Source: Ereboglobus luteus
GTDB lineage: Bacteria; Verrucomicrobiota; Verrucomicrobiia; Opitutales; Opitutaceae
Length of the DNA: 64,000 nt
Assembly: GCF_003096195.1 (NCBI RefSeq)
Contig: NZ_CP023004.1
Span: 4,010,501 to 4,074,500 of the forward strand
Direction: 5' to 3'
Part shown: positions 33,109 to 42,201 of the stretch, piece by piece
Layout: each line of letters begins with the position of its first letter
How positions within the stretch are numbered: position 1 is the stretch's first letter
Translations under genes and position numbers: made by a program
Notes under the pieces: model-generated
The model's input: only the letters and a program-made list of their open reading frames with translations
Told to the model about the DNA's origin: nothing
The model's database searches: none

Positions 33109-34449
33109 CTACAGGCCAAGCTCCGGCTCTGTCGCACTCATGCGAACCTTCCCGTCGGCAAACTCCGCGACCACCGGCTGGCCGGCATTCACTTCCGCGC
33201 GGCGCGCAAGCGGCCGTCCCGCCTCATCGCGCATGATCACGAAACCGCGATTCAACACCGACCGGGGACTCGCCGCCTGCAAGCGCTTCCAGAGACCGAG
33301 CAACTGTTGCGATGCCATCTGCACACGCGTTTCCGGCGAGCGCGCCGCAAAGGTCGATCTCGCGGCGGTGAGTTGCTGCCGCTTCAACAATGTCGCGTGC
33401 TGAAACGCGGACGCGAGCCGTCCGGCCATGTCATCAAGCCGCAAATGTCCCTGCTCGATCCGGGCCGACGGCGAAAGCAGCCGCAAGTGCGCGCGAAGAC
33501 TGTCGAGTTGATCGCGCGCGCGTTCGATGCGTTCGCCCAACAATTTTCCGAGTGTTTCTCCCGCTCGCGTCATGCGCTCCACGCAATGCACAAACTGGCT
33601 CGAAATCAGTTCCGCCGCGCCGCTCGGTGTTTCCGCGCGCAAATCCGCCGCGAAATCGCACAGCGTAAAATCAATCTCGTGCCCCACCGCCGAAATGACC
33701 GGCACCCGGCAGGCCGCGACCGCGCGAACAAGCGCCTCCTCGTTGAACGCCCACAAATCCTCCAGGCTTCCGCCGCCGCGGCCGATCACGAGCAAGTCAA
33801 AAATCCCCAGAGATTCGGCGGCGCGCAGCATCGCGGCCATTTCCTCCGCCGCGCCCTCGCCCTGCACTTTCGCAGGCAGCACGACAAGCCAGCCGCGCCA
33901 GCCGCGCCTCTTGAGAATTCGGATGAAATCCTGCACCGCCGCGCCCGTTGGCGAAGTCACAAAACCAATCGTCGCCGGCATCGGCGGAATGGCAGTCTTG
34001 CGCGCATTGTCGAAAAGCCCCTCGTCGGCGAGCCGCCGCTTGAGCGCCTCGAACTCCCGCTGCAACCGCCCCACCCCGTCCTCGACCACCGCGCGCACGA
34101 TAATCTGATACTGTCCGCGCGCCTCGTAAACGCTCACCTGCCCGAACACGAGCACCTGCAATCCATCGCGCAACGCGACCGACTGGCGTGCCGCGTCACC
34201 GCGAAAAAGCACCGCGGCAACCTGCGCCCCCGCGTCTTTCAGGACGAAATACACATGGCCGCTTGCCTGCGCGCGCAAATTGGAAATCTCCCCGCGCACC
34301 CAGCACGGGCGGATTGATTGCGCGAGCGTGTCCTTCACGCGGCGTGTGAATTCCGTCACACTAAACGCGCGCTGGGTTTCGTCCGCAGACGGATTGCCGT
34401 CCTCGCCCCCGCGCCGTCCGAACAAGCCCCCGGCACCCTCGTCACTCAT
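33109..34449 (-). CDS. xseA: Exodeoxyribonuclease VII large subunit
   Basis: A 446-residue protein from ATG 34449 (an earlier in-frame ATG at 34473 would overlap the upstream gene more). N-terminal OB fold: SVTEFTRRVKDTL, CWVRGEISNLR, HVYFVLKD. The central nuclease has IGFVTSPTGAAVQDFIRIL, RGGGSLEDLWAFNEE, AVAACRVPVISAVGHEIDFTLCD and ETPSGAAEL. The C-terminal part is a long coiled coil ending in RSVLNRGF. XseA with XseB degrades single-stranded DNA. No xseB is visible next to it. The start overlaps the upstream membrane protein gene by 8 bp, so both are likely co-transcribed. Confidence 0.9.
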   Translation of the reverse strand: MSDEGAGGLFGRRGGEDGNPSADETQRAFSVTEFTRRVKDTLAQSIRPCWVRGEISNLRAQASGHVYFVLKDAGAQVAAVLFRGDAARQSVALRDGLQVLVFGQVSVYEARGQYQIIVRAVVEDGVGRLQREFEALKRRLADEGLFDNARKTAIPPMPATIGFVTSPTGAAVQDFIRILKRRGWRGWLVVLPAKVQGEGAAEEMAAMLRAAESLGIFDLLVIGRGGGSLEDLWAFNEEALVRAVAACRVPVISAVGHEIDFTLCDFAADLRAETPSGAAELISSQFVHCVERMTRAGETLGKLLGERIERARDQLDSLRAHLRLLSPSARIEQGHLRLDDMAGRLASAFQHATLLKRQQLTAARSTFAARSPETRVQMASQQLLGLWKRLQAASPRSVLNRGFVIMRDEAGRPLARRAEVNAGQPVVAEFADGKVRMSATEPELGL

Positions 34450-35212
34450 GATTGCCGCCTTCCCCGGCATCAACGGACTTGTCGCTTTTCATCGCCGCTT
34501 TTTTGGTGATCCGCCTGCGCACGATACGGGTGGCGACGATCAGCAAGGCAATAAAAACCACGGCGACAAAAATCCCCTTGAAGGAGCCGCTTTCCTTGAA
34601 GGTGTCGAAATTTTTCCCGAGAAAAATCATGGCAAAGGCCCACCCGTATTGGCCTAGAAACGAGACGACCATGTAGGGCAAAAAGCGCACTTTCGCGAGC
34701 CCCAGAATGTAGGATTGTATGACATACGGCGGCCCCGGAACAACACGGAGAAACAAACACGCCGTGATGTGCTCGTCACTCGGAATCACGGGCAGTTTGT
34801 AGCCGAGTTTTTTGACCAGCCGCTCAATCACGGGGCGCATCGCATACCGGGCCAGCCAGTAGGAAATCGCATTGGCGCACATCAGGCTCAGCGCGGCAAA
34901 AAGACTTGTCCAGAAAATGCCCAGCTTGGGAACGAACACCAAGCCGGCGGTAATGTTAAAAAGCGATATGGGCATGCCAATCGCGGGGCCAATTCCATAC
35001 GCGGCAAAAAACCAACCGCTGCCGGCGGCGCCAATCGTCTCCACAAAATCAGCAAGGAGGGCGCCCGTTTGCTGCATCAGCACTTTTACCTGCGGCCAGA
35101 ACCCGACAGCCAATGCGCCACCGACCAAGGCGCACGCAAAAAACGCAATGATGAGTTCGCGTTTATAGCGCTTGTGCAAAGGCTTCGGCTGGGAATCGGT
35201 ATTGTCGGACAT
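34442..35212 (-). CDS. TVP38/TMEM64 family membrane protein
   Basis: ATG 35212 (protein of 256 residues beginning MSDNTDSQPKPLHKRYKREL) is preferred over an upstream start at 35278 with no membrane logic. The pattern is a cytoplasmic basic start, then several hydrophobic segments: LIIAFFACALVGGALAVGFW, a SLFNITAGLVFVPKLGIFW re-entrant segment with a conserved G/P-rich loop, FLRVVPGPPYVIQSY and IFVAVVFIALLIV. The family (DedA-related, SNARE-assoc) acts in membrane lipid homeostasis as flippase-like proteins. C-terminus basic. It overlaps xseA by 8 bp. Function in this organism is unknown. Confidence 0.75.
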   Translation of the reverse strand: MSDNTDSQPKPLHKRYKRELIIAFFACALVGGALAVGFWPQVKVLMQQTGALLADFVETIGAAGSGWFFAAYGIGPAIGMPISLFNITAGLVFVPKLGIFWTSLFAALSLMCANAISYWLARYAMRPVIERLVKKLGYKLPVIPSDEHITACLFLRVVPGPPYVIQSYILGLAKVRFLPYMVVSFLGQYGWAFAMIFLGKNFDTFKESGSFKGIFVAVVFIALLIVATRIVRRRITKKAAMKSDKSVDAGEGGNHE

Positions 35213-35284
35213 TGGTTGGAAATGCGTAAAAAGTCTTGGTAAAAAAGCCAAGCAACCACCCCGGCATCCCCGTGGCAAGTGGGT

Positions 35285-35375
35285 TTATGAAAAGGGCTGA
35301 AAGACTGAAAGGCCGAAGGGCTGAAAGATTGAAAATGCGGAAGTCGGAAAGTCAGAAACCTGAGGACCGAATTTC
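35285..35375. repeat. Degenerate short tandem repeats, CTGAAAGA type
   Basis: The spacer consists of about ten imperfect copies of an 8-10 bp unit such as GGCTGAAAGACTGAAAGG and CGGAAGTCGGAAAGTC. It joins the end of the HAD phosphatase gene. Similar degenerate arrays occur upstream of obg (47150-47190), ssuB (56818-56856) and tsaE (63345-63450). Confidence 0.5.
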
Positions 35376-36060
35376 AGAATCCCGCCTTTTTGGCCAGCTC
35401 GGGCAAATCCGCACACACTTCGGTCGCGCCCGCCTCGCGCAATGCCTCCGCCGTGTGCGTGCCGGTTGTCACGCAATAACACGGGAAGCCGCCGTTCACA
35501 CCCGTCTGCGCGTCATAGATCGAATCGCCGATCAGGCACACGCCTTGCACGCCGCCCGCCTTGCCCACGCGCGCGGCATCGTCGGGCTTTCCGAGCGTGT
35601 TGAGCGCGTGCGCGGCGAATTCGTTTTGCGGCTTGAGCCACGGAGTGTCCGCCGCGCCGAAAATCCCGTCGAGCAAATGCGCCACGCCCAGATGCTCGCA
35701 CACCTTGCGCGACGAAGGACCGTGCTTGTTGGTCAGCACCGCGCAACAAACACCGGCGCGATTCAACGCCTCAAGCAATTCGCGCGCGCCCGGCAGCAAA
35801 CGCACGCCGTCGAGCATGTTTTTGTCCCAAAATTCCTTGTAAACCGGCAGCGCCTGCGAAACCAAATCCGGCCTGTCGTCCGCAAAAATCCGCGTCACCG
35901 CAACATCCACACCCGCGCCCACCGCGCGGTGCACCTCGTCCATCGACGGCTCGCTCAAGCCAAAATGCCGCCGCGTGTGACAATGCGCGCGGTGGATCGC
36001 ATCAAAATGATCCAGCAGCGTGCCGTCCAAATCGAAAAAAATTGTGTGAAAACGCATCAT
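35374..36060 (-). CDS. HAD-superfamily phosphatase (phosphoglycolate phosphatase-like)
   Basis: A 228-residue protein from ATG 36060 or 36057 (the next residues, RFHTIFFDLDGTLLDHF, start motif I at once). Motif I is DLDGT; the helical cap follows; motif II is AVLTNKHG, and motif IV is CLIGDSIYDAQTGVNGGF with GDS-x-x-D. These fit the Gph/PGP type that removes phosphate from phosphoglycolate or similar small substrates. The final residues include GTHTAEALREAGATEVCADLPEL, as in other members. Upstream in-frame codons to 36126 look like chance. The YgiQ gene lies 121 bp further upstream. Substrate not determinable here. Confidence 0.75.
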   Translation of the reverse strand: MMRFHTIFFDLDGTLLDHFDAIHRAHCHTRRHFGLSEPSMDEVHRAVGAGVDVAVTRIFADDRPDLVSQALPVYKEFWDKNMLDGVRLLPGARELLEALNRAGVCCAVLTNKHGPSSRKVCEHLGVAHLLDGIFGAADTPWLKPQNEFAAHALNTLGKPDDAARVGKAGGVQGVCLIGDSIYDAQTGVNGGFPCYCVTTGTHTAEALREAGATEVCADLPELAKKAGF

Positions 36061-36180
36061 GTCGCCTGACAGCATTATGAATCGCATCCGCCGAGAACAG
36101 ATGAAAGTGCGCCCTTTTTTCACCAACCAGCCTGTCCCGCCAGTTGGACAAGGCTTCGATGGGGTTGCGAAAAAATTTCG

Positions 36181-38031
36181 CTATCTCCGTTTCGCCCCCG
36201 GCCTTTTCCACGCGGGTCCCTGTTTGCGGGCGTCGAAAAAATACGACCGCTGTTTCAATTTTTCCTCCGGCGTGCGCGCCACGTAGGCGGGCGTGCCGGT
36301 GTAAGGATCGAAACCGCTGTAATAAATCGCCGAGTCGAGCGTCATCGGCGTCGGCGTGAAATCCTGCACCTGCTCCAGGCGAAAACCCAGCCGCTTCAAA
36401 TCGCCTTGCAGCGCGCGCATGTCGCGCTCCTCGCAATACGGCAGGCTCGAAATAAAATACGGCACCAATTGCTCGCGCAATCCCTCGCGCTCGTTGAGCT
36501 CGTCGAACGCCGCCTTGAAAACCTCGAACAACTTGAACGACGGTTTTCGAATGTGGCCGAGCACCTGCGGCGCGCTGTGCTCCGGCGCGACTTTCAGGCG
36601 TCCCGACACATGATGCCGCACCAGTTGCCCGAAATACTCCCCGCCGTCCTTCGAGCGGAATCCGTTTTCATCGAGAAAAATATCGTAGCGAATCCCGCTG
36701 CCCACAAACGCGCGCTTCACCTTTGGATGCTCGAGCACCTTGCGATAGAGCGCGGTCAGGCGCGACAAATCCGTGTTCAAATTGCGGCACACGCGCGGAT
36801 GCAGGCACGACGCGCGACGGCATTGCGCGCAAATCGACTCGTCCTTCCCGCGCAATCCATACATGTTTGCCGACGGCCCGCCAAGATCGCTGATGTTACC
36901 CGCGAAATCGGGCATCCGCGCGACATTTTCCACCTCGCGCAAAATCGACGCCTCCGTGCGCTCCGAAATAAATTTCCCCTGATGCGCCGAAATCGTGCAA
37001 AAACTGCATCCGCCAAAACACCCGCGGTGCATTGTGATCGAATGCCTGATCATCTCGTAAGCGGGGATGCGTTTCCCGCGATAACGCGGATGAGGCAGCC
37101 GAGTGTAAGGCAGGTCGAACGATGCGTCCGTCTCCGCCGTTGTCAGGCTCGGCCAGGGCGGATTCGCCACGATCGCGCGCTCATCGCCGCCCCCCATCGG
37201 TTCGACAATCGTTGCCGCGCGCACGCGATTCGACTCCTCCTCGATCACACGAAAATTCTCCGCGAACTTGCGCCGGTTCGCCACGCATTCCGCAAACGAA
37301 TGGAGTGCGCGGATCTCAGTGGCGCTGGACTCCTGCTCGCAATTCATTCCGCGCTCCACCCGCGCCGTCTGCCGGACATCCCGCAACTCCCCCGCCCGCT
37401 CGCCCCGCGCGAGCCGCTCCGCGATTTCCACAATCGGTTTCTCGCCCAGCCCATACACGAGCAAATCCGCGCCGCTTTCCATCAGCACCCCCGGCTTCAG
37501 CGCATCCGCCCAATAATCATAATGCGCAAACCTTCGCAGCGACGCCTCGATTCCACCGAGCACCACGGGCACATCCGGCCAAAGTTGTTTTAGAATTTTC
37601 GAATAAACAGTGACCGCGTAATCGGGCCGCTGCCCCGCGCGTCCGTCCGCCGTATAGGCATCGTCGCTGCGCAGGCGTTTGTTCGCCGTGTAGTGGTTGA
37701 CCATGCTGTCCATGCAACCGCCCGACACTCCAAAAAACAAACGGGGCCGCCCCAGCTTTTTGAAGTCGCGCAAATCGTCGCGCCAGTTTGGCTGCGGCAC
37801 GATCGCCACGCGATACCCGCGCGCCTCCAGCACCCGTCCGATCACCGCCGCGCCAAACGAAGGATGGTCCACATAGGCATCACCGCTGAACAAAATGACA
37901 TCCGCACAATCCCATCCGCGAGAATCCATTTCCTTCCGCGAGGTCGGCAGCCACGCATCGGGCTTGAACTGCGATTGCAAATCGGGAACCCGTCGCGGTT
38001 GCTGCTGCGAATGTTGAGTGTGCGAAGTCAT
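36181..38031 (-). CDS. ygiQ: YgiQ family radical SAM protein (UPF0313)
   Basis: A 616-residue protein. N-terminal region: LPTSRKEMDSRGWDCADVILFSGDAYVDHPSFG, seen in all YgiQ proteins, with a cobalamin-binding-like fold. The radical SAM cluster is in RGCFGGCSFCTIS (C-x-x-x-C-x-x-C). Downstream are SDLGGPSANMYG, CRRASCLHPRVCRNLNTD with more cysteines, and the C-terminal HVSGRLKVAPEHSAPQVL block followed by TPTPMTLDSAIYYSGFDPYTG. Its natural reaction is not known. It stands alone with no clear operon partner, in opposite orientation to the genes right of the tRNA. Full length compared with relatives (about 600-700 residues). Confidence 0.9.
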   Translation of the reverse strand: MTSHTQHSQQQPRRVPDLQSQFKPDAWLPTSRKEMDSRGWDCADVILFSGDAYVDHPSFGAAVIGRVLEARGYRVAIVPQPNWRDDLRDFKKLGRPRLFFGVSGGCMDSMVNHYTANKRLRSDDAYTADGRAGQRPDYAVTVYSKILKQLWPDVPVVLGGIEASLRRFAHYDYWADALKPGVLMESGADLLVYGLGEKPIVEIAERLARGERAGELRDVRQTARVERGMNCEQESSATEIRALHSFAECVANRRKFAENFRVIEEESNRVRAATIVEPMGGGDERAIVANPPWPSLTTAETDASFDLPYTRLPHPRYRGKRIPAYEMIRHSITMHRGCFGGCSFCTISAHQGKFISERTEASILREVENVARMPDFAGNISDLGGPSANMYGLRGKDESICAQCRRASCLHPRVCRNLNTDLSRLTALYRKVLEHPKVKRAFVGSGIRYDIFLDENGFRSKDGGEYFGQLVRHHVSGRLKVAPEHSAPQVLGHIRKPSFKLFEVFKAAFDELNEREGLREQLVPYFISSLPYCEERDMRALQGDLKRLGFRLEQVQDFTPTPMTLDSAIYYSGFDPYTGTPAYVARTPEEKLKQRSYFFDARKQGPAWKRPGAKRR

Positions 38032-38292
38032 TGATGTTTGTCAGCCGCAACAAGGCGGGCATGCGACCAATCAAACGCAAAATGCTGCGCTTTGAGAAGC
38101 ATTTATAGATTCACGCAGATGCCGGGCAAAGATGCGTAGCGACAACAGCATCCAAAAAACAATGAAACAGTGTTCGTTTTATGCGTCAAATTTGATGCGA
38201 TACGTCCTAGCCGATAAAACACATCATTTTGGATGATAATTGGATGCGAAACAAGAATAAGGCAGCCAATGGTGCGGATGGGGTTGGGTTTT
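38032..38292. other. Intergenic region upstream of ygiQ
   Basis: AT-rich, no gene seen. It would contain the ygiQ promoter; no clear -35/-10 pair could be picked out. Confidence 0.4.
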
Positions 38293-38338
38293 CAAAAAAA
38301 GCAAAAACCCTCGCATTTGATTAAAAATGCGAGGGTTT
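38293..38338 (-). terminator. Rho-independent terminator of tRNA-Glu
   Basis: AAACCCTCGCATTT (38305-38318) pairs perfectly with AAATGCGAGGGTTT (38325-38338) around a 6-base loop. On the minus strand the stem is followed by a T-rich run (38294-38307). It starts 6 bp after the tRNA. Confidence 0.85.
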
Positions 38339-38343
38339 GAAAT

Positions 38344-38420
38344 TGGCGTCCCCACGGGGATTCGAACCCCGGTTCTCACCGTGAAAGGGTGGTGTCCTAA
38401 CCGGGCTAGACGATGGGGAC
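38344..38420 (-). tRNA. tRNA-Glu (anticodon TTC)
   Basis: The minus strand folds into a full cloverleaf: acceptor GTCCCCA paired with TGGGGAC, D arm TCTAG-GTTAGGA, anticodon arm CCACCCTTTCACGGTGG-like with TTC in a CCTTTCAC loop, T arm CCGGGGTTCGAATCCCCGT. The 3' CCA is encoded. It is a normal tRNA-Glu(TTC) as in most bacteria. A terminator hairpin follows. Confidence 0.95.
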
Positions 38421-38596
38421 TAATCCGGAAGAACCGCGAACGCTACGAGTCGCCTTCCTTTGCGCAAGGTTTTTTTCGAGTTTCTTTTGCCTTTGAAATT
38501 TCAGGGACGCACACGACGGACACCAAACCATGTTTTCCCGAAACCGCATTACGGACTTCTCAATGCCTCAAAATTGCATTTGTCTGTTTTCTTTTC

Positions 38597-39811
38597 ATGA
38601 AACGCCTCGCTCCTTTTGCCCTGTTCGCAGCCTTGTTCTGTCTATTTGTCGGTCCGTTGCTCGGGGCCGTGCTGCCCGCCGCAACCACAACGGCCCCGCC
38701 TGCGGACAAATCGCCTGCGGGCACGATCTCGTCCACCATCACCACGATCACCGGAATCGCCATTTCCCCGCTGCTCGGCACAGGAGTTTACGGTGCGTAT
38801 AAATACGTGCGCGCGTCGGATGAGGACCGGGCGAAACTTGCCTGGTATGCGCAGCCCGCGTTTTTTATTCCGGCGCTGCTGATCGCGCTGGCATGCGCGT
38901 TCAAGGACACGCTGGGGGCGGTTTTGCCGGCGGGATGGAAAAAACCGCTCGATATTTTGGAGACAGTTGAAAACAAGGCGTCGGGCCTCGTCGCCGCGGG
39001 TGCGGTGGTGCCGTTCACAATGGATTCGCTGCGCGGATTGGTCGCGGAATACGCGGCACCGGCCCCCGGCGCGACGGAGTCGACGGGACTGGCGATGATG
39101 AACCTGGCCGCAATCGATTTTTCATGGCTATTGAACATTCTCACGGTGCCGCTCGGCATAGCCGTTTTTGCCGTGGTGTGGATGGCGTCGCATGCAATCA
39201 ACGTGCTCATTTTGCTGAGTCCGTGGGGCGCGATCGACGCGGCGTTGAAGAGCGCGCGCACCGCGCTGCTCGGGCTGATCACGGTCACGGCCACGCTGGA
39301 TCCGAAGATAGCCGCGATCATGTCGGTGGCGGTGATAATCATTTCGTATTTTGTGGCGGGCTGGTCGTTCCGGTTGATGATTTTTGGAACAGCGTTCACT
39401 TGGGATTATTTCACATTCCGCAAATACCGCTTCAAGGTAAACGCCTCGGCCAACAAGGTTTTCAGCGGCGCGCATTTGGAAAAAGTGCCGCTGCGCACAT
39501 TCGGACGTTTGATCAACGAACCGGAAACCGGCGGCCTGCGTTTCGCGTTCAAACCGTGGCTCGTGATGCCGGAGCGCTCGGTCGAGGTGAAGTTGAAGGA
39601 GCCGTTTGTGGGCAGGGGCCTGTTTTTCTCAAGCGTGCGCGACGGCGAATACACCCTGTTCTTGCTGCCGCCGCGTTATCGCGGGCACGAGGAGGAAGTC
39701 GTGAAAACCTACAACCTTTCGGGCGGCGTGAAGGACGCGGGGCTCCTCAAGGCGTGGAGCTCGATGCGGGAGCTGTTCGGCGGAAGCGCGACAAAGACAC
39801 AAGTCACCTAA
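38597..39811 (+). CDS. Integral membrane protein of unknown function
   Basis: ATG 38597 is chosen: it starts a signal-like segment (MKRLAPFALFAALFCLFVGPLLGA), whereas the frame upstream to 38327 would run across the tRNA-Glu gene. The 404-residue protein has a Pro/Ala/Thr-rich part, then several hydrophobic segments (ITGIAISPLLGTGVYGAYK, PAFFIPALLIALACAF, ILTVPLGIAVFAVVWMA, VLILLSPWGAI, AIMSVAVIIISYFVAGWS) and a C-terminal soluble domain about 120 residues long with TFRKYRFKVNASANKVF and RDGEYTLFLLPPRYRGHEE. No family recognised. Possibly a cell-envelope protein of this group. Confidence 0.6.
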   Translation: MKRLAPFALFAALFCLFVGPLLGAVLPAATTTAPPADKSPAGTISSTITTITGIAISPLLGTGVYGAYKYVRASDEDRAKLAWYAQPAFFIPALLIALACAFKDTLGAVLPAGWKKPLDILETVENKASGLVAAGAVVPFTMDSLRGLVAEYAAPAPGATESTGLAMMNLAAIDFSWLLNILTVPLGIAVFAVVWMASHAINVLILLSPWGAIDAALKSARTALLGLITVTATLDPKIAAIMSVAVIIISYFVAGWSFRLMIFGTAFTWDYFTFRKYRFKVNASANKVFSGAHLEKVPLRTFGRLINEPETGGLRFAFKPWLVMPERSVEVKLKEPFVGRGLFFSSVRDGEYTLFLLPPRYRGHEEEVVKTYNLSGGVKDAGLLKAWSSMRELFGGSATKTQVT

Positions 39812-39838
39812 TGGCCGCCGCAGACGGGCTCCGGTTTT

Positions 39839-40384
39839 TCACCAGACATCCAGCACGGCGTGCGTCACGCCGCTTGCCAGCGAGGAGGCCAGCAACGGCA
39901 TCGCGTTGTATTCGGCCTGCAGCTGGTCGCTTTGGCGCGCGTCAAAAGTGGGCGTGGTAAAAATCTGCCTCGTGGATGAAACCGGGCGTTTTTCAAAATA
40001 CACCTTGCCGTCATTTGCACCCTGAAGCGTGCATACGGCGAGAACCGTGAGGTCGAACTTGCGGGCGAGCCCGGAATCGTCGGCGCGCGACGTGGTCATG
40101 TTGCGCGTGTAGCGCTCGAGCGTGACTGTGAGCGTGACATCGGCGGCGGCGGCCGAGTTGACGACCGCGAGGCGTCCATCACGCACAAAGCTTTCCCGCA
40201 GTTGCGCGGAAAAAATCGCGGCGCCTTGGGGAATGTTCGCGGCATTTTCGACGGGCGCGATGTAGATCGTGCGAAAAGGCAGCTTGCCGCCGGAACCAAG
40301 TTGATAATGCGAACAGGACACAAAAAACGCGCCGCAGCACAGCATGAGCGCGACCGAAAAAAAACGTGGTAAAAAATTACGCAT
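39839..40384 (-). CDS. LptE-like lipoprotein (LPS assembly)
   Basis: ATG 40384 starts the 181-residue protein MRNFLPRFFSVALMLCCGAFFVSC with a lipobox, acylated at Cys 24. The rest has the LptE-type pattern: YQLGSGGKLPFRTIYIAPVENAANIPQGAAIFSAQLRESF in parts, a DVTLTVTLERYTR strand, and the ending that places two helices. LptE plugs the outer-membrane LPS transporter LptD. In Verrucomicrobia such short lipoproteins are often annotated as LptE; the call is by pattern only. It is convergent with the membrane protein at 38597 and divergent from serS. Confidence 0.6.
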   Translation of the reverse strand: MRNFLPRFFSVALMLCCGAFFVSCSHYQLGSGGKLPFRTIYIAPVENAANIPQGAAIFSAQLRESFVRDGRLAVVNSAAAADVTLTVTLERYTRNMTTSRADDSGLARKFDLTVLAVCTLQGANDGKVYFEKRPVSSTRQIFTTPTFDARQSDQLQAEYNAMPLLASSLASGVTHAVLDVW

Positions 40385-40557
40385 GGAAAACACGAGTGTC
40401 CGTGATTTTTCCGATGCACGGGCAAAAGACAACAACCTTATCCCGGCTGCCCGGGGAAGCCGCGACGATCCGGCGCGGCGCATTTTACGTCCCTCAACAG
40501 TTAAGATTTTGCGTGTCAGCGCATGGGTTTCACGCTTTCATTGTCGTTTTTCCATCC

Positions 40558-41829
40558 ATGCTCGATCCAAAACTGCTTCGTGAATCGCCCGACACCGTGC
40601 GCGCGGCGATTGCCAAAAAACATCTTCAAGTCGATCTCGACGCCGTCATCGCGCTCGACAACGCGTGGCGCGCGCTCTTGCAGGAAACCGAGGCGCTGCG
40701 CTCCAAGCAAAAGGCCGCGAACGGCGAAATGGTCAAACTGCCGAAAGGCTCGCCCGAGTTCATCGCGAAAGTTGCCGAGATGAAGGCGGTGTCCGCGCAA
40801 GTGAAGGAAAAGGAGGCCGCGCTTAAGGACGCCGAGGAGAAGTGCCGCGCCGCCATGCTCTCGCTGCCAAACATCCCGCACGAAAGCGTGCCCGAGGGCG
40901 CGACGCCGGAGCAGAACGTCGTTTTTTCGACGCACGGTGACATCGCCGCGCTCGTTTCGCAGCACGCCAAACCGCACTACGAAATCGACGGTTTCAACAA
41001 GCTCTTCGACTTTGATCGCGGCGCGAAAGTGACCGGCGCGGGTTTTCCGTTCTACGTCGGCGACGGCGCGAAGATCGTGCGCGCGCTGCTCCAGTTCTTC
41101 CTCGATGAGGACACGAAGGCCGGCTACACGGAGGTCAATCCGCCCATCTTCGTCAACGAGGCCAGCGCCACCGCCGTCGGCCAGCTCCCCGACAAGGAGG
41201 GCATGATGTATGAGACGATCCCCGACCGTTTTTACGCGATTCCCACGGCCGAGACTCCGCTCACCAATTTCTTCCGCGACGAAATCATCGACGAGGCCGC
41301 GCTGCCGGTCTGCCGCTGCGCCTACACGCCGTGCTTCCGCCGCGAGGCCGGCAGCTATGGCAAGGACGTGCGCGGACTCAACCGCCTGCACCAGTTCGAC
41401 AAGGTCGAGCTGCTCAAATGGGTGCATCCGTCAAAAAGCTACGAGGAGCACGACAAGCTCCGCGACGACGCCGAGCGCCTATTGCAAAAACTCGAGCTCC
41501 CCTATCGCGTGCTCCTGATGTGCGGCGGCGACCTCGGATTTTCGCAGTCGAAAAAATACGACCTCGAAGTCTGGTCGGGCGGGCAAAAACGCTGGCTCGA
41601 AGTTTCGAGCTGCTCAAATTTCGAGTCGTTCCAGGCGCGTCGCGCGCAAATCCGTTTCCGCGGCAAGGACGGCAAGCCCGAGCTCGTCCACACGCTCAAC
41701 GGCTCCGGCCTCGCGATCCCTCGCGTGCTCTCGGCGCTCTTGGAAAACAACCTGCAGGCCGACGGCCGCGTGAAAATCCCCTCCGCGCTCGCACCGTATT
41801 TCGGCAAGGAATATTTGTCGTTCGCGTGA
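40558..41829 (+). CDS. serS: Seryl-tRNA synthetase
   Basis: A 423-residue class II aminoacyl-tRNA synthetase. Start ATG 40558 gives MLDPKLLRESPDTVRAAIAKK, the family's normal beginning. The N-terminal long coiled-coil arm (residues about 30-105) binds the tRNA-Ser extra arm. Motif 2 is CFRREAGSYGKDVRGLNRLHQF, motif 3 is GSGLAIPRVLSALLEN; TAETPLTNFF is the serine site TxE. Length fits the family. The upstream frame to 40366 has no conserved start. It is divergent from the LptE-like gene. Confidence 0.95.
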   Translation: MLDPKLLRESPDTVRAAIAKKHLQVDLDAVIALDNAWRALLQETEALRSKQKAANGEMVKLPKGSPEFIAKVAEMKAVSAQVKEKEAALKDAEEKCRAAMLSLPNIPHESVPEGATPEQNVVFSTHGDIAALVSQHAKPHYEIDGFNKLFDFDRGAKVTGAGFPFYVGDGAKIVRALLQFFLDEDTKAGYTEVNPPIFVNEASATAVGQLPDKEGMMYETIPDRFYAIPTAETPLTNFFRDEIIDEAALPVCRCAYTPCFRREAGSYGKDVRGLNRLHQFDKVELLKWVHPSKSYEEHDKLRDDAERLLQKLELPYRVLLMCGGDLGFSQSKKYDLEVWSGGQKRWLEVSSCSNFESFQARRAQIRFRGKDGKPELVHTLNGSGLAIPRVLSALLENNLQADGRVKIPSALAPYFGKEYLSFA

Positions 41830-41867
41830 TCGTTTTGCAAGGGCGCCGATTGCGGCGCCCCGCGACA

Positions 41868-42173
41868 TCAAATCTCAACACGCTGTTTCGCCTTGGCCTC
41901 CTGCCGGCGGAAAAACAGCGCCGTGCCACCCACCGCGCCGACGCACACACAACGACCCTCGTCGGCGATTTGTTCGCATAGTTCGGCGCGCACGTCGCGG
42001 TCTTTTTCGAGCAGCCGCACCTTGATCAGCTCGTGCGCGTTGAGCGCGCGCTGCAGCTCCAATAAAAATTCGCGGGTGATTCCGGATTTGCCGAGCTTGA
42101 GCACCGGCTCGAGCGTCTGCCCGATGCCGCGAAGCTTTTTTCTCTGCGCGCCCGTGAGTGGAAAGTCATACAT
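41868..42173 (-). CDS. yhbY: YhbY-type CRS1/YhbY RNA-binding protein
   Basis: ATG 42173 gives a 101-residue protein MYDFPLTGAQRKKLRGIGQTLEPVLKLGKSGIT, the CRM domain (CRS1/YhbY) signature including the G-K-x-G-x-T loop; then ALNAHELIKVRLLEKD and a GGTALFFRRQ strand. YhbY proteins bind pre-50S ribosomes. The frame extends upstream to 42248, but the first ATG in front of the conserved start is preferred. It lies 28 bp from the rsuA-like gene, probably one operon on the minus strand, both working on ribosome maturation. Confidence 0.85.
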   Translation of the reverse strand: MYDFPLTGAQRKKLRGIGQTLEPVLKLGKSGITREFLLELQRALNAHELIKVRLLEKDRDVRAELCEQIADEGRCVCVGAVGGTALFFRRQEAKAKQRVEI

Positions 42174-42201
42174 GGTTTCGAAGAAATTTTCTGAAATAGA
42201 A

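Noticed and set aside
32974-34317. 447-residue open frame opposite xseA
   Set aside because: Arginine-rich antisense reading of a well-supported gene.
36406-37593. Long open frame opposite ygiQ
   Set aside because: Shadow frame; ygiQ has conserved cysteine motifs on the other strand.
38327-38596. 5' extension of the membrane protein gene over the tRNA-Glu gene
   Set aside because: It would code across the tRNA and lacks the signal-like start at 38597.
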